64,000 bases of DNA from positions 2,294,001 to 2,358,000 of the forward strand of contig NZ_LR134263.1 in NCBI RefSeq assembly GCF_900636325.1, given 5' to 3'. The stretch comes from Staphylococcus delphini. GTDB taxonomy: Bacteria > Bacillota > Bacilli > Staphylococcales > Staphylococcaceae. The translations under genes were made by a program, and so were the position numbers. Of this stretch, positions 10,154 through 19,200 are shown in pieces (within the stretch, counting starts at the first letter, position 1; every line of letters starts with the position of its first letter). The notes under the pieces were generated by a model, which did no database searches, was not told the origin of the DNA, and saw only the letters and a list, made by a program, of their open reading frames with translations.

Positions 10154-10436
10154 CCTGAATAACCACCTTTCTTACGAGATAAATGATTCGTGTGCTTTTT
10201 AATGTTACTTTTTCTTATTCACAATATAAATGTAATTAAATAAAATACGAACATATATTTGCTGTTGTTTAATTCATAAAATAAGTTGAAAAGTTGCTAA
10301 CTTGCCATTATTCACATCTCATAATGACTCACATTGACACAGCTACTATATGTAGATAATCAAAGAAATAGAATGTTCAAAATCGTGTAAAGCTCCATTG
10401 ATTTTGTCCATTCTTGTGCTGTTAGCCATCTCTCAA
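10154..10436 (-). other. Long untranslated leader of nrdI-nrdE-nrdF
   Basis: This AT-rich stretch between the NrdR boxes and nrdI has no credible gene. A small palindrome, ctactatatgtag (10343-10355), might be a weak third NrdR-like site. I do not recognise a riboswitch. Confidence 0.4.
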
Positions 10437-10484
10437 ACACTATATGTTGTGTTTAATTCCGCTCTCTCATACTATATTATGTGT
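10437..10484 (-). promoter_or_regulatory. Two NrdR boxes in the nrd promoter region
   Basis: acactatatgttgtgt (10437-10452) and atactatattatgtgt (10469-10484) both resemble the 16-base NrdR box (ACACwATATnTwGTGT). Their starts are 32 bases apart, about three helical turns, the usual spacing for cooperative NrdR binding. They lie at and just downstream of the predicted transcription start, where a repressor would block RNA polymerase. Confidence 0.8.
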
Positions 10485-10487
10485 TTC

Positions 10488-10493
10488 ATTATA
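10488..10493 (-). promoter_or_regulatory. -10 element of the nrd operon
   Basis: On the minus strand a perfect TATAAT, preceded by TG one base closer than in the standard extended -10. A weak -35 (TTTAAA) lies 17 bases upstream. Transcription would begin near 10481, inside the distal NrdR box, giving a leader of about 325 bases. Confidence 0.6.
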
Positions 10494-10719
10494 CAGAACT
10501 CTATTCTTAATTTAAAGAGATAAATTGGAACTTTTGTCACCCATTGTCATCAAAAGCGATGAAATCAACCACTAGAAGAGCAAAAAAAATTATTTTCTGA
10601 TTGAAGTGCATCTCTCACTTGACTTTCTTAACCGAAACGTTTATATAGACTTCTAAAACAGAACGTAAGTTCCCTATTATTGTATCTCCTTTTAGTAAAA
10701 TCCCAAGATATAATGCAAG

Positions 10720-10748
10720 TTGTATCATTTTGTGCTACTATGTATAAG
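10720..10748 (+). promoter_or_regulatory. Probable promoter of the EamA-queF operon
   Basis: TTGTAT (10720-10725) and TATAAG (10743-10748) with a 17-base spacer, 30 bases before the EamA transporter start. Confidence 0.45.
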
Positions 10749-10777
10749 TCAAATTTTTATCAATAAGAGGCGATATC

Positions 10778-11659
10778 ATGAATACTAAAGTGAAAGGAAT
10801 CATCGCTATTTTAATTTCTGCTATTGGTTTTAGTTTTATGGCAGTTTTTTTTCGTCTATCCGGCGATTTACCCGTATTTCAAAAATCACTCGCTCGAAAT
10901 TTCGTAGCCATGTTTATTCCGTTATTCTTTATTCTTAAATATAAACAGCCCTTCTTCGGTAAACTCAGTAGTCAACCTTTATTAGTGACACGTTCTGTTT
11001 TAGGTTTAATGGGCGTCCTGTTAAACATCTATGCCATTGATCATATGGTGTTAAGTGATGCCGATATTTTGATGAAATTGAATCCTTTTTGGACGATACT
11101 GTTAAGCCTCATCTTTTTAAAGGAATTTATTCAAAAATATCAAATCACTTCAATGATTATCGCAATCATAGGTATGCTTTTCGTCGTTAAACCTGAATTT
11201 TCATCTGATGTCATCCCTGCGATTGTCGGACTATTATCCGGTGTTTTCGCGGCTTCAGCATATACCGCTGTACGTGCTTTAAGTACACGAGAAGCCCCAT
11301 ACACGATCGTATTTTATTTCTCATTCTTTTCGGTTATTGTGCTGATACCGTTCGTCGCATTTACATTTGAACCGATGAGTATGATTCAAATCGTTTACTT
11401 GATTTTAGCAGGTCTGTCGGCTGCGGTAGGTCAAATCGGTATTACAGTCGCATATAGTTACGCGCCAGCCAAAGATATTTCGATATTCACTTATGCGTCT
11501 ATTATATTTACAGCAATTATCGGCTTTATCTTATTTAATGAATCACCTGATTTTTATGCGATTATCGGTTATATCATTATTTTAAGTGCAAGCTATTATA
11601 TGTTCGAAAAAGCACGACGCTCGACACGTTCTAAACATCGTCAACAACCATCAAAATAA
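10778..11659 (+). CDS. EamA/DMT-family transporter
   Basis: A 293-residue membrane protein with about ten hydrophobic segments forming two EamA repeats (roughly 5-140 and 150-280). Motifs such as [21 protein letters not shown] near the end of the second repeat are typical of drug/metabolite exporters. Substrate unknown. RBS agaggcg precedes ATG. The stop is only 19 bases before queF with no terminator between, so both are likely on one mRNA; a link to queuosine-precursor or purine traffic is possible but is only inference from position. Confidence 0.82.
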   Translation: MNTKVKGIIAILISAIGFSFMAVFFRLSGDLPVFQKSLARNFVAMFIPLFFILKYKQPFFGKLSSQPLLVTRSVLGLMGVLLNIYAIDHMVLSDADILMKLNPFWTILLSLIFLKEFIQKYQITSMIIAIIGMLFVVKPEFSSDVIPAIVGLLSGVFAASAYTAVRALSTREAPYTIVFYFSFFSVIVLIPFVAFTFEPMSMIQIVYLILAGLSAAVGQIGITVAYSYAPAKDISIFTYASIIFTAIIGFILFNESPDFYAIIGYIIILSASYYMFEKARRSTRSKHRQQPSK

Positions 11660-11678
11660 TATAAAGGAGGCCTTCCTT

Positions 11679-12179
11679 ATGACAGAAGGACGTACAAAAG
11701 ACGAATTACAAGATATTACACTTCTCGGTAATCAAAATAACACTTACAACTTTGATTACCGCCCAGATGTTCTAGAAACATTTGATAACAAACACCAAAA
11801 TCGCGATTACTTTGTTAAATTTAACTGTCCTGAGTTCACATCTTTATGCCCGATTACAGGACAACCTGATTTTGCTACCATTTACATTTCATATATTCCC
11901 AATGTCAAAATGGTCGAATCTAAATCGTTAAAACTTTATTTATTCAGTTTCCGTAACCATGGAGATTTCCATGAAGACTGTATGAATATTATTATGAATG
12001 ACTTAATTGCGTTAATGGATCCGCATTACATTGAAGTATGGGGCAAGTTCACACCACGTGGCGGCATTTCAATCGATCCATACACTAACTATGGTCGTCC
12101 AAATTCGAAATACGAAACAATGGCAGAACACCGTCTCATGAATCATGACATGTATCCAGAAAAAATCGACAACCGTTAA
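11679..12179 (+). CDS. queF: NADPH-dependent 7-cyano-7-deazaguanine reductase
   Basis: A 166-residue unimodular QueF that reduces the nitrile of preQ0 to preQ1, the last soluble step before tRNA insertion. Seen: the nucleophile region [21 protein letters not shown], substrate motif [21 protein letters not shown] (QueF signature) and [12 protein letters not shown]. Start set by aaaggagg 9 bases before ATG; an upstream in-frame ATG would lie inside the transporter gene. The partner genes queCDE lie about 22 kb away, so the pathway is split over two loci. Confidence 0.95.
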   Translation: MTEGRTKDELQDITLLGNQNNTYNFDYRPDVLETFDNKHQNRDYFVKFNCPEFTSLCPITGQPDFATIYISYIPNVKMVESKSLKLYLFSFRNHGDFHEDCMNIIMNDLIALMDPHYIEVWGKFTPRGGISIDPYTNYGRPNSKYETMAEHRLMNHDMYPEKIDNR

Positions 12180-12194
12180 CATCATATCGTAGGC

Positions 12195-12227
12195 AGCACG
12201 CTGAGAAAACTTTATGTCTCAGCGCGC
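12195..12227 (+). terminator. Terminator of queF
   Basis: Stem gcacgctgaga / tctcagcgcgc followed by tttttg. Confidence 0.8.
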
Positions 12228-12611
12228 TTTTTGTTACCTCTCAAACCAGACCTCTTTTTAAACACTTTAAATTAAATCGCCATCAACTTTTCTACTATTA
12301 TATAGAGATGCACTCATTTTTATCTTCGCTGACCTGTTTTCACCCATTCCAACTCACAACTCACTTTTCCGTAAAATAAGAATTCAAAGGTGCCATATTT
12401 ATTGTTTAGACTGATAAAAAGGTCTTTCTGCCAAAAATTTTAAATATTTTATTGCTAAGCGAGAAAAAGGTGCTATAATAACTGATAAAGTTTAGTGACT
12501 TTATCGGAATATACGTACAAAAAACAGATAAATGATACATCAAGAAGTAAACTATATATATTTACATAACCATAAAAATATATTATAAAATGTTCTTTGT
12601 ATAAAAAAACC
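12228..12611. other. AT-rich intergenic stretch before dtpT
   Basis: No gene, repeat or recognised RNA is seen here; it probably holds upstream regulatory sequence for the peptide transporter. Confidence 0.35.
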
Positions 12612-12640
12612 TTGTGTATGATACCGATGAGTTATAGAAT
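12612..12640 (+). promoter_or_regulatory. Possible dtpT promoter
   Basis: TTGTGT (12612-12617) and TAGAAT (12635-12640) separated by 17 bases, 36 bases before the start codon. Moderate match only. Confidence 0.35.
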
Positions 12641-12676
12641 AAGTTTAACTTGATTTGAACTGGAGGGGAATTATCA

Positions 12677-14182
12677 ATGAGTTCGCATTATACAAAAGAA
12701 GAAATCCTTAACAGTACGCCACGTTCGGGATTCTTCGGTCATCCAAAAGGGTTAAGTACGCTAGTATTTACAGAATTTTGGGAACGTTTTAGTTACTACG
12801 GTATGAAAGGTATTTTGGCCTTCTATATTTATTATTCAGTGGCTAAAGGTGGATTTGGTTTAGACCAAGGCGTTGCACTTCAAATCGTTTCTATTTATGG
12901 CGCTTTAGTTTACATGAGTGGTGTTATCGGAGGTTGGATTGCCGACCGTATTACAGGGACACGTCACGCACTGTTTTATGGTGCGGTGCTCATCATGATT
13001 GGTCACATATTAATGTCACTACCGAACAGCCTTGTCTTACTATTGATTGCACTACTCTTTTTAATTATGGGGACAGGTCTATTGAAGCCAAACATCTCCT
13101 CGACAGTAGGATTGTTATACGATAAGAACGACGCGCGCATGGATTCGGCATTCACGATCTTTTATATGAGTATTAATTTAGGGGCATTACTCTCACCACT
13201 CATTATCGGATGGGTACAAGTCAATATCGGTTTCCATGTCGGCTTTGCCATTGCAGCTGTAGGGATGTTTTTTGGTTTGTTGGCGTACCTGTTTACGAAT
13301 AAAAAGTCACTCGGTCTTGCCGGTGTCGAAGTTCCAGATCCATTAACGAAAAAAGAACGTTCAAGACTCATCAAAATTGTCGGAAGTATCGCTATCATAC
13401 TGATTCTTGTGGGTGTTGGACTACAAGCAACAGGCCATTTAACAATTGAAACGTTCTCAAACATCATTACATTTTTAGGCGTGTTCTTACCGATTCTTAT
13501 ATTTACAAGAATCATTTTAAGTAAGAAAACAGCAGACCAAGAACGTAAACGTGTTTTTGCATACATTCCATTGTTTATTGCATCTGTAGCCTTTTGGATG
13601 ATTCAAGAGCAAGGATCAACGGTTTTAGCGCAGTTCTCTGATACAAAAACTCAACTTGATTTAGCTAAAGTCACAGGAGGATGGATTGATTTCCACATTC
13701 CACCTGCATGGTTCCAATCCTTAAATCCATTTTTCATTATTATTTTAGCGCCTTTATTCTCTATTTTATGGGTAAAACTGGGGCGTTATAATCCGCCTAC
13801 TGCTGTTAAATTTGCATTAGGGGTTATTTTAGCCGGTCTATCCTACTTAATTATGATTATTCCAGACGGTAACAGTTTGATTAATCCATTATGGTTAGTT
13901 GTGAGTTTCTTGCTCGTTACATTTGGTGAACTATGCTTATCGCCTATCGGTTTATCAACAACAACTAAGCTTGCGCCTGATGCGTTTGCAGGCCAAATGA
14001 TGAGTATATGGTTTTTATCGAATGCCATGGCGCAAGGTTTAAATGCACAAATGGTGAAGATTTATGTCCATATGAGTACAAACGAATACTTCCTTTATTC
14101 AGGACTCTTTGCAGTAGCGATCGGCGTCATTTTAATTTTAATCACACCATTAATTAAAAACTTGATGCAAGGCGTAAAATAA
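12677..14182 (+). CDS. dtpT: POT-family di-/tripeptide transporter
   Basis: A 501-residue proton-coupled oligopeptide transporter with 12-14 predicted membrane helices. The POT signature is intact: FTEFWERFSYYGMKGIL (ExxER-YYG) near residue 30, then FYMSINLGALLSPLI and a C-terminal ELCLSPIGLSTTTKLAP. It imports small peptides using the proton gradient. RBS tggaggggaa precedes the ATG. A strong terminator follows, and a paralogue lies directly downstream as a separate unit. Either could be the functional match of S. aureus DtpT. Confidence 0.9.
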   Translation: MSSHYTKEEILNSTPRSGFFGHPKGLSTLVFTEFWERFSYYGMKGILAFYIYYSVAKGGFGLDQGVALQIVSIYGALVYMSGVIGGWIADRITGTRHALFYGAVLIMIGHILMSLPNSLVLLLIALLFLIMGTGLLKPNISSTVGLLYDKNDARMDSAFTIFYMSINLGALLSPLIIGWVQVNIGFHVGFAIAAVGMFFGLLAYLFTNKKSLGLAGVEVPDPLTKKERSRLIKIVGSIAIILILVGVGLQATGHLTIETFSNIITFLGVFLPILIFTRIILSKKTADQERKRVFAYIPLFIASVAFWMIQEQGSTVLAQFSDTKTQLDLAKVTGGWIDFHIPPAWFQSLNPFFIIILAPLFSILWVKLGRYNPPTAVKFALGVILAGLSYLIMIIPDGNSLINPLWLVVSFLLVTFGELCLSPIGLSTTTKLAPDAFAGQMMSIWFLSNAMAQGLNAQMVKIYVHMSTNEYFLYSGLFAVAIGVILILITPLIKNLMQGVK

Positions 14183-14197
14183 GTTAAAACTTTATAA

Positions 14198-14238
14198 ATA
14201 TGAGCGGTTGAGGATAGCAATATCTTCACCGCTCATAT
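14198..14238 (+). terminator. Terminator of first POT transporter gene
   Basis: Long near-perfect stem atatgagcggttgaggata / tatcttcaccgctcatat followed by T-rich sequence. Confidence 0.8.
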
Positions 14239-14524
14239 TATTTTCTAAAAACATTCACCTCCCTTCTTCTCTCCACTTACGTCTTCTCCGTTTCCAAGTA
14301 TTGATTTTCCATTTAAACGTGCCATCTTATCACTTTCTTTATTTAACAAGACATTTCACATGTGCGCTTCAAATGTGATGTCTATCAATAGTGTATGATT
14401 CAAGCGTTTTTAACTTAATTTTTTGTCTGAATTTTTTAAATTTTATTATTTTTAAAAAACTAATTGCTATTTATTTTCATCAGGCGTAAACTTTCTATTA
14501 TATGTTTTGTTTAGATAGGAAGGA
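14239..14524. other. Intergenic stretch between the two POT genes
   Basis: AT-rich spacer with no gene or recognised element; must hold the promoter of the second POT gene, since a terminator precedes it. Confidence 0.35.
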
Positions 14525-14533
14525 TTGATTGAA

Positions 14534-16036
14534 ATGTCAGAATTATCACACGAAAAAGCTGTACAAGAAATTCCTCAAAAAGGATTCTTCGGCCATCCTC
14601 GTGGTCTAGGCGTATTATATACCGTAGAATTCTGGGAGAGGTTTAGTTATTACGGTATGCGTGCCCTATTGATTTACTACATTTACTACAATGTCAGTCA
14701 AGGTGGGTTAGGGCTCGAAAAAACATTCGCTCAATCGTTGATAGCTGTGTATGGCTCGTTAATCTTCATGACATCTATTTTAGGGGGCTGGGTAGCTGAC
14801 CGAATACTGGGGACAAGACGCTCCATGTTTTATGGTGCTGTGTTAATTATTATCGGTCACATTTGTTTAAGCTTACCTTTTGGTTTAACAGGATTACTGT
14901 CATCAATGTTCTTTATTATTGTAGGTTCAGGTCTGATGAAACCAAACATTTCAAATATTGTGGGTCGTCTCTATCCTAAAGATGATAGCCGTGTAGATTC
15001 AGGGTTCGTTATTTTCTATATGGCCGTAAATATGGGGGCGTTTATTTCACCACTCGTGTTAGACCACTTTAGAAATGTCGGTAACTTTCATGGTGGCTTC
15101 TTAATTGCTGCGATCGGTATGGGGCTGTCACTCCTTTTTTACCTTTTATTTCATAAGCGTAATCTAGGACGTATCGGCGTCGCACCACCGAATCCTTTAA
15201 GCCTAGCAGAAAAGAAAAAGTACGGTATGATTTTCGGTCTGATTATCGCTGCGATTGTCGTAGTCGTTGCGATCGCATCGATGACTGGAACACTTTCTTT
15301 TAATTTAGTGAGTTTAATCGTATTAGTTTTAGGATTTGCATTACCATTTGTTTATTTTACGATTATGATTGTGAGTAAAGATACAACTGATGTCGAACGT
15401 TCACGTGTTATTGCGTTTATTCCTTTATTTATTGTCGGCGTTATTTTCTGGTCGATTCAAGAACAAGGAGCTAACGTTCTTGCCGTATATGCAGATGAAA
15501 AAGCAGATCTTGCTTTCAACTTATTCGGCTGGGAAAGTGTATTCCCTGTGACATGGTTCCAATCGATTAACCCATTTTTCATTGTCGTCTTCGCACCAGT
15601 CATTTCTTGGCTATGGAGAAGATTAGGCCGTTTTGAACCAAGTTTACCGATTAAATTCGCTATTGGTTTATTTTTAGCAGGTAGCTCGTTCATACTGATG
15701 ATGGGTGTGATTTATGCTTACAATGATACTAACATTTGGTTTGTATGGATTATCTTGTCATATATCATTTGTGTGATTGGTGAGCTTTGTATTTCACCAA
15801 CAGGAAACAGTTCAGCTGTTAAACTTGCACCTGAAAACTTCAACTCTCAAATGATGAGTTTATGGTTATTAACGAATGCAACAGCACAAGCGATCAATGC
15901 ACAACTTGTGAAACTTCAACCTATTATTGGGAACCAAAACTATTTCGGTCTTATTGGCGGTATCGCTATCGTTGTCGCGCTTTTAGCCGTCATCGGTTCA
16001 CCATTTATCTTAAGAGCTATGAAAGGTATTCGTTAA
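14534..16036 (+). CDS. Second POT-family peptide transporter
   Basis: A 500-residue paralogue of the preceding gene, roughly half identical by eye, with the same YTVEFWERFSYYGMRALL signature, FYMAVNMGAFISPLVL and ELCISPTGNSSAVKLAP. Start: ATG at 14534, with aggaagga 9 bases before; an in-frame TTG further up is less likely. It has its own terminator. Tandem duplication followed by divergence is the simple explanation; a difference in peptide preference or expression is likely but not visible in sequence. Confidence 0.9.
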   Translation: MSELSHEKAVQEIPQKGFFGHPRGLGVLYTVEFWERFSYYGMRALLIYYIYYNVSQGGLGLEKTFAQSLIAVYGSLIFMTSILGGWVADRILGTRRSMFYGAVLIIIGHICLSLPFGLTGLLSSMFFIIVGSGLMKPNISNIVGRLYPKDDSRVDSGFVIFYMAVNMGAFISPLVLDHFRNVGNFHGGFLIAAIGMGLSLLFYLLFHKRNLGRIGVAPPNPLSLAEKKKYGMIFGLIIAAIVVVVAIASMTGTLSFNLVSLIVLVLGFALPFVYFTIMIVSKDTTDVERSRVIAFIPLFIVGVIFWSIQEQGANVLAVYADEKADLAFNLFGWESVFPVTWFQSINPFFIVVFAPVISWLWRRLGRFEPSLPIKFAIGLFLAGSSFILMMGVIYAYNDTNIWFVWIILSYIICVIGELCISPTGNSSAVKLAPENFNSQMMSLWLLTNATAQAINAQLVKLQPIIGNQNYFGLIGGIAIVVALLAVIGSPFILRAMKGIR

Positions 16037-16045
16037 CATCACAAT

Positions 16046-16088
16046 AAGGTGAGTATACGTTTGGGACATCCTTCGTGTACTCACCCTT
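16046..16088 (+). terminator. Terminator of second POT gene
   Basis: Stem aaggtgagtatacg / cgtgtactcaccctt followed by a T-run. Confidence 0.8.
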
Positions 16089-16172
16089 TTTTATCTATTG
16101 AAGTTGTCATGATTAACATCAGCACAATTGCGGTGTACAATAAAGTGTACGTGTATTGAAAGGAGCAATCTT

Positions 16173-17105
16173 ATGGCACCACAATACGAACACGGCGTTC
16201 TTTTTTATCACCAACATTCAGGACTCAACAAAATACATGAAGGCTTGGGTGAAGTAACTGTCGCGCTAACCCAACTCTGCAAAAGATTTACCATTCAATT
16301 AAGCGAAAATGAAGGTGACATCGAAAAATATTGTCAACGTATACAAGACCAAAACAATTGCGAAGACATCGATGTTCTGTTCATTTTAGGCGGCGATGGA
16401 ACGGTCAGCGAATTAATTAATGGTGTCTTAAAATATGACTTAAACCTCCCAGTCGGTATTATTCCGGGTGGCACGTTTAATGACTTTGCGAAAACCTTGA
16501 ATTTATCTACTAAAGCAGGCCCAGCGAGTCAAGACCTGTTGCTTGCGTCACCTCATAAATACGATGTGATGAAAGTTGAAGATCAATATGTATTAAACTT
16601 TGCGGGCATTGGTTTGATGGTACAAAATGCTGAAAATGTACAAGGTAAATCTAAAGACTTGTTCGGCAAATTAAGTTATATTACATCAACACTTAAAACC
16701 CTTTCTAATCCAAAGCCTTTCAACTATACATTAGACATTGATGGTCAAACGTATACAGGTGAAACGTCCATGTTGTTATTTGCAAATGGTCGTTTTATCG
16801 GTGGTGGCAAAATTCCGCTCATGGAAATGTCGCCCTCTGACGGTGAACTCAATACGTTCATTTTTAATAATTACAGCATGAGTATCCTTAAAGATATTTT
16901 TAGTTTACGTGATAGTATGACGTGGAGTGAAATTAGCGACAATATCGAACACATTCCAAGTCGTCACATTCATGTGCAGACTGAGCCGTCAATGCGTGTC
17001 GATATCGATGGTGAAATTGCTTTAGATACACCGGTTGATATTGAAATCATTCCCCAAGCGATTGAATTGTTGACGGTAGAACCGGGGCAAGCAAAAGATA
17101 ACTAG
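16173..17105 (+). CDS. Diacylglycerol kinase-like lipid kinase
   Basis: A 310-residue cytosolic/peripheral enzyme of the DAGK catalytic family (DgkB/YegS type). Seen: nucleotide loop LFILGGDGTVSELING, GIIPGGTFNDFAKTLNL (GGT-NDFA motif), ANGRFIGGGKIPLMEMSPSDGELN in the second domain and DIDGE near the end. Such enzymes phosphorylate diacylglycerol (recycled from LTA synthesis) or related lipids; the exact lipid cannot be read from sequence, and the essential DgkB may be encoded elsewhere. Start: ATG at 16173 behind aaaggagc. Monocistronic with a strong terminator. Confidence 0.85.
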   Translation: MAPQYEHGVLFYHQHSGLNKIHEGLGEVTVALTQLCKRFTIQLSENEGDIEKYCQRIQDQNNCEDIDVLFILGGDGTVSELINGVLKYDLNLPVGIIPGGTFNDFAKTLNLSTKAGPASQDLLLASPHKYDVMKVEDQYVLNFAGIGLMVQNAENVQGKSKDLFGKLSYITSTLKTLSNPKPFNYTLDIDGQTYTGETSMLLFANGRFIGGGKIPLMEMSPSDGELNTFIFNNYSMSILKDIFSLRDSMTWSEISDNIEHIPSRHIHVQTEPSMRVDIDGEIALDTPVDIEIIPQAIELLTVEPGQAKDN

Positions 17106-17112
17106 GGAATCA

Positions 17113-17153
17113 AAAAAAGCAGTGAAACGCTCCAATGGCGTCACTGCTTTTTT
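17113..17153. terminator. Bidirectional terminator
   Basis: Near-perfect stem aaaaaagcagtga / tcactgctttttt between converging genes, with A- and T-runs on the two sides. Confidence 0.85.
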
Positions 17154-17189
17154 GATGTTTTGGATTAAAAAATGCTGCCGTTTTAAACG

Positions 17190-17726
17190 TTATGCTTCTT
17201 TACCGAAAAAGTAGGCTTCTACTTCTTTCCAGTTATTCACACGTTCAAAATCGGTATTCCCTTCATTATGTGGCGCTGAAAACATCAACGGCTTACCTGT
17301 ATGTCCCCCAAGTTGACGCGGATTGTCATCAATTAAATAATCCGTCGCGACAATGTCTTTACGGCCACAGAACACAAATTGTTGTGAATCTAAAAATGGG
17401 AAATGTTTCAGCAACCATTCGTATTTGTCATGGAAAGATGTCGGCACATCCATTGCAGCTGTGACAATATAAATGTCATAGTGCTCAGCTAATTTTTTAA
17501 CGACCTGTTGTGCATCTTTCATCACATCTAAACGGCCAAAAAAGCCATCTGATGCCAAAATATCACGGATTTCTTTCGTATGTTCTGGCATGATTTCATA
17601 AATACGTTTTCCAGCGATTTGATCGATTGTCACACCTAATTGTGTACGGCGGTTCAACTCATCTAAAATCGCACCCATCGTATCTGCCAGTACTTCATCC
17701 ATATCAATCCCTATTGAAGTTCTCAT
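17190..17726 (-). CDS. 5'(3')-deoxyribonucleotidase (NT5C family)
   Basis: A 178-residue HAD-fold phosphatase. The N-terminal [11 protein letters not shown] gives the nucleophile Asp and acid Asp; [10 protein letters not shown] supplies the HAD Thr, and [11 protein letters not shown] the metal-binding acidic pair. This is the pattern of cytosolic deoxynucleotidases, which dephosphorylate dNMPs and balance dNTP pools; substrate range is not proved. Start at 17726, with AAGGAG 7 bases before it. Possibly cotranscribed with hisC, which lies 102 bases upstream. Confidence 0.85.
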   Translation of the reverse strand: MRTSIGIDMDEVLADTMGAILDELNRRTQLGVTIDQIAGKRIYEIMPEHTKEIRDILASDGFFGRLDVMKDAQQVVKKLAEHYDIYIVTAAMDVPTSFHDKYEWLLKHFPFLDSQQFVFCGRKDIVATDYLIDDNPRQLGGHTGKPLMFSAPHNEGNTDFERVNNWKEVEAYFFGKEA

Positions 17727-17828
17727 GTTATCGCTCCTTGTATACATTCATCTCACCGCTTTATCATAACATACTTTGTCTCAGCGTTTGATGATTCCCG
17801 CACAAGGTGTGTATATCATTTTTACAGG

Positions 17829-18878
17829 TTAGAATGTTTGCAACACGTTGCGAATCACTTCATTTTGTTCCGGAAAGCCTAATGAAATGCGGACACCATT
17901 AGGGAAAAGTCGCGCAATAATGCCGTTACGTAACAACGATTCATCCAATTCTTTCGCACGCTCTGTCTCTACAAAGACAAAGTTTGTTTGAGACGGATAA
18001 ATTTTTAAAGTTGTTTCAAGCTCAAAAAATTTTTCACGTTCCACACGGTTCGTCTCCACGACTTGTTGTAGATATTCTTGGTCTTCTAACGCTTTCAATG
18101 CGGCTTGTTCAGATAAACGCGTCGTATTAAACGGCGGACGAATCACGTTTAATTGTGCAGCTAACTCTGGCGCAGAAATGAGATAACCGATACGTAAGCC
18201 TGCTAAACCATACGCCTTCGAGAACGTACGCATTAACGCAACATTTTCATATTGCTTCATTAATTCTAACGTTTTTGGATAATCTTCTGCAGAGACATAT
18301 TCCGCATAAGCCTCATCCATAAATACTGGAATATGTGAAGGCACCTTTTCTAAAAATGCTACAATATCCTCATGTGTGTGATATGTTCCAGTTGGATTGT
18401 TCGGGTTACAAATCCATACTGCAGCTGTTTTGTCATTAATCGCTGCTGCGATGCCGTCTAAATCAAACGTGCCATCAATGAGTGGGACTAGAATTGTCTC
18501 CGCATCTTCTACGACCGCATTGTGAAAGTATTGGCCAAATGTTCCCGCACTTGTCACAATATTGTCGCCAGCACGGACTAACGTTCTAGAAATAATCACA
18601 ATCATTTCATCAAGACCGGCACCAAAAAGAACTTGCGATTTGTCTACACCATAATGTTTTGCAATGGCTTCTTGTAACAATGGTGCATTCGGTTCAGGGT
18701 ATAAAAAGAGGTCATCCACATGATCTTTAATCGCTTGTTTCGCTTTAGGAGATGGACCAAATAGGTTTTCATTAGAAGCATGTTTATGAAGCTCACCCTC
18801 AATGCCATACTTTTCTTTTAATTTCTCCGGTGACAATCCAGGTTGATACGCACTTAATTTAGAAATTTGAGACTTCAT
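17829..18878 (-). CDS. hisC: Histidinol-phosphate aminotransferase-like PLP enzyme
   Basis: A 349-residue class I/II aminotransferase. PLP-site features: NPNNPTGTY, VFMDEAYAEYV, and the Schiff-base Lys in RTFSKAYGLAGLRIGY. Overall pattern is HisC, which converts imidazole-acetol phosphate to histidinol phosphate. It stands alone, away from any his operon, as in S. aureus, and may also act on aromatic amino acids. Start at 18878, with GGGAGG 8 bases before; two upstream starts are excluded because the ribosome site would fall inside the gene. Confidence 0.85.
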   Translation of the reverse strand: MKSQISKLSAYQPGLSPEKLKEKYGIEGELHKHASNENLFGPSPKAKQAIKDHVDDLFLYPEPNAPLLQEAIAKHYGVDKSQVLFGAGLDEMIVIISRTLVRAGDNIVTSAGTFGQYFHNAVVEDAETILVPLIDGTFDLDGIAAAINDKTAAVWICNPNNPTGTYHTHEDIVAFLEKVPSHIPVFMDEAYAEYVSAEDYPKTLELMKQYENVALMRTFSKAYGLAGLRIGYLISAPELAAQLNVIRPPFNTTRLSEQAALKALEDQEYLQQVVETNRVEREKFFELETTLKIYPSQTNFVFVETERAKELDESLLRNGIIARLFPNGVRISLGFPEQNEVIRNVLQTF

Positions 18879-18893
18879 TTCTAAACCTCCCAT

Positions 18894-19074
18894 AAATCAG
18901 AATTTTTAAAATATATTTACTAGTATAACGATTAACGCTTTAAAATGCTAGAGCATCTGTCTATTTATTCGTAATCAACAAAGGTTCGAACAAAAAATTG
19001 GGTCACGTACAAGTAAAAAGTCGAGGTCGTACGTGTATCATAATGACTACCGGATGATACCATTGATATAGAAA
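18894..19074. other. Intergenic stretch between ABC importer and hisC
   Basis: No gene. A cacgtac/gtacgtg inverted repeat (19004-19035) is present. It should contain the hisC promoter; no clear -10/-35 pair picked out. Confidence 0.35.
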
Positions 19075-19126
19075 GACTGGACCATGACGCCCCTCAAAAA
19101 TTTTGAAAGATCACAACAGTCCAGTC
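19075..19126 (-). terminator. Probable terminator of the ABC importer operon
   Basis: Outer stem gactggac / gtccagtc enclosing an inner palindrome caaaattttg. The T-tract is weak (TTTCTATAT on minus), so the call is moderate. Confidence 0.5.
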
Positions 19127-19200
19127 GGTCCTATACTATTTCTAATAAAGTCAACAAATTATTCGTCAACCTATCCACAAATAAAACTCAAACAATAGTT

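Noticed and set aside
10154-10436. Riboswitch in the long nrd leader
   Set aside because: No known aptamer pattern found by reading; class Ib enzymes are not expected to use cobalamin control, and NrdR boxes already explain regulation.
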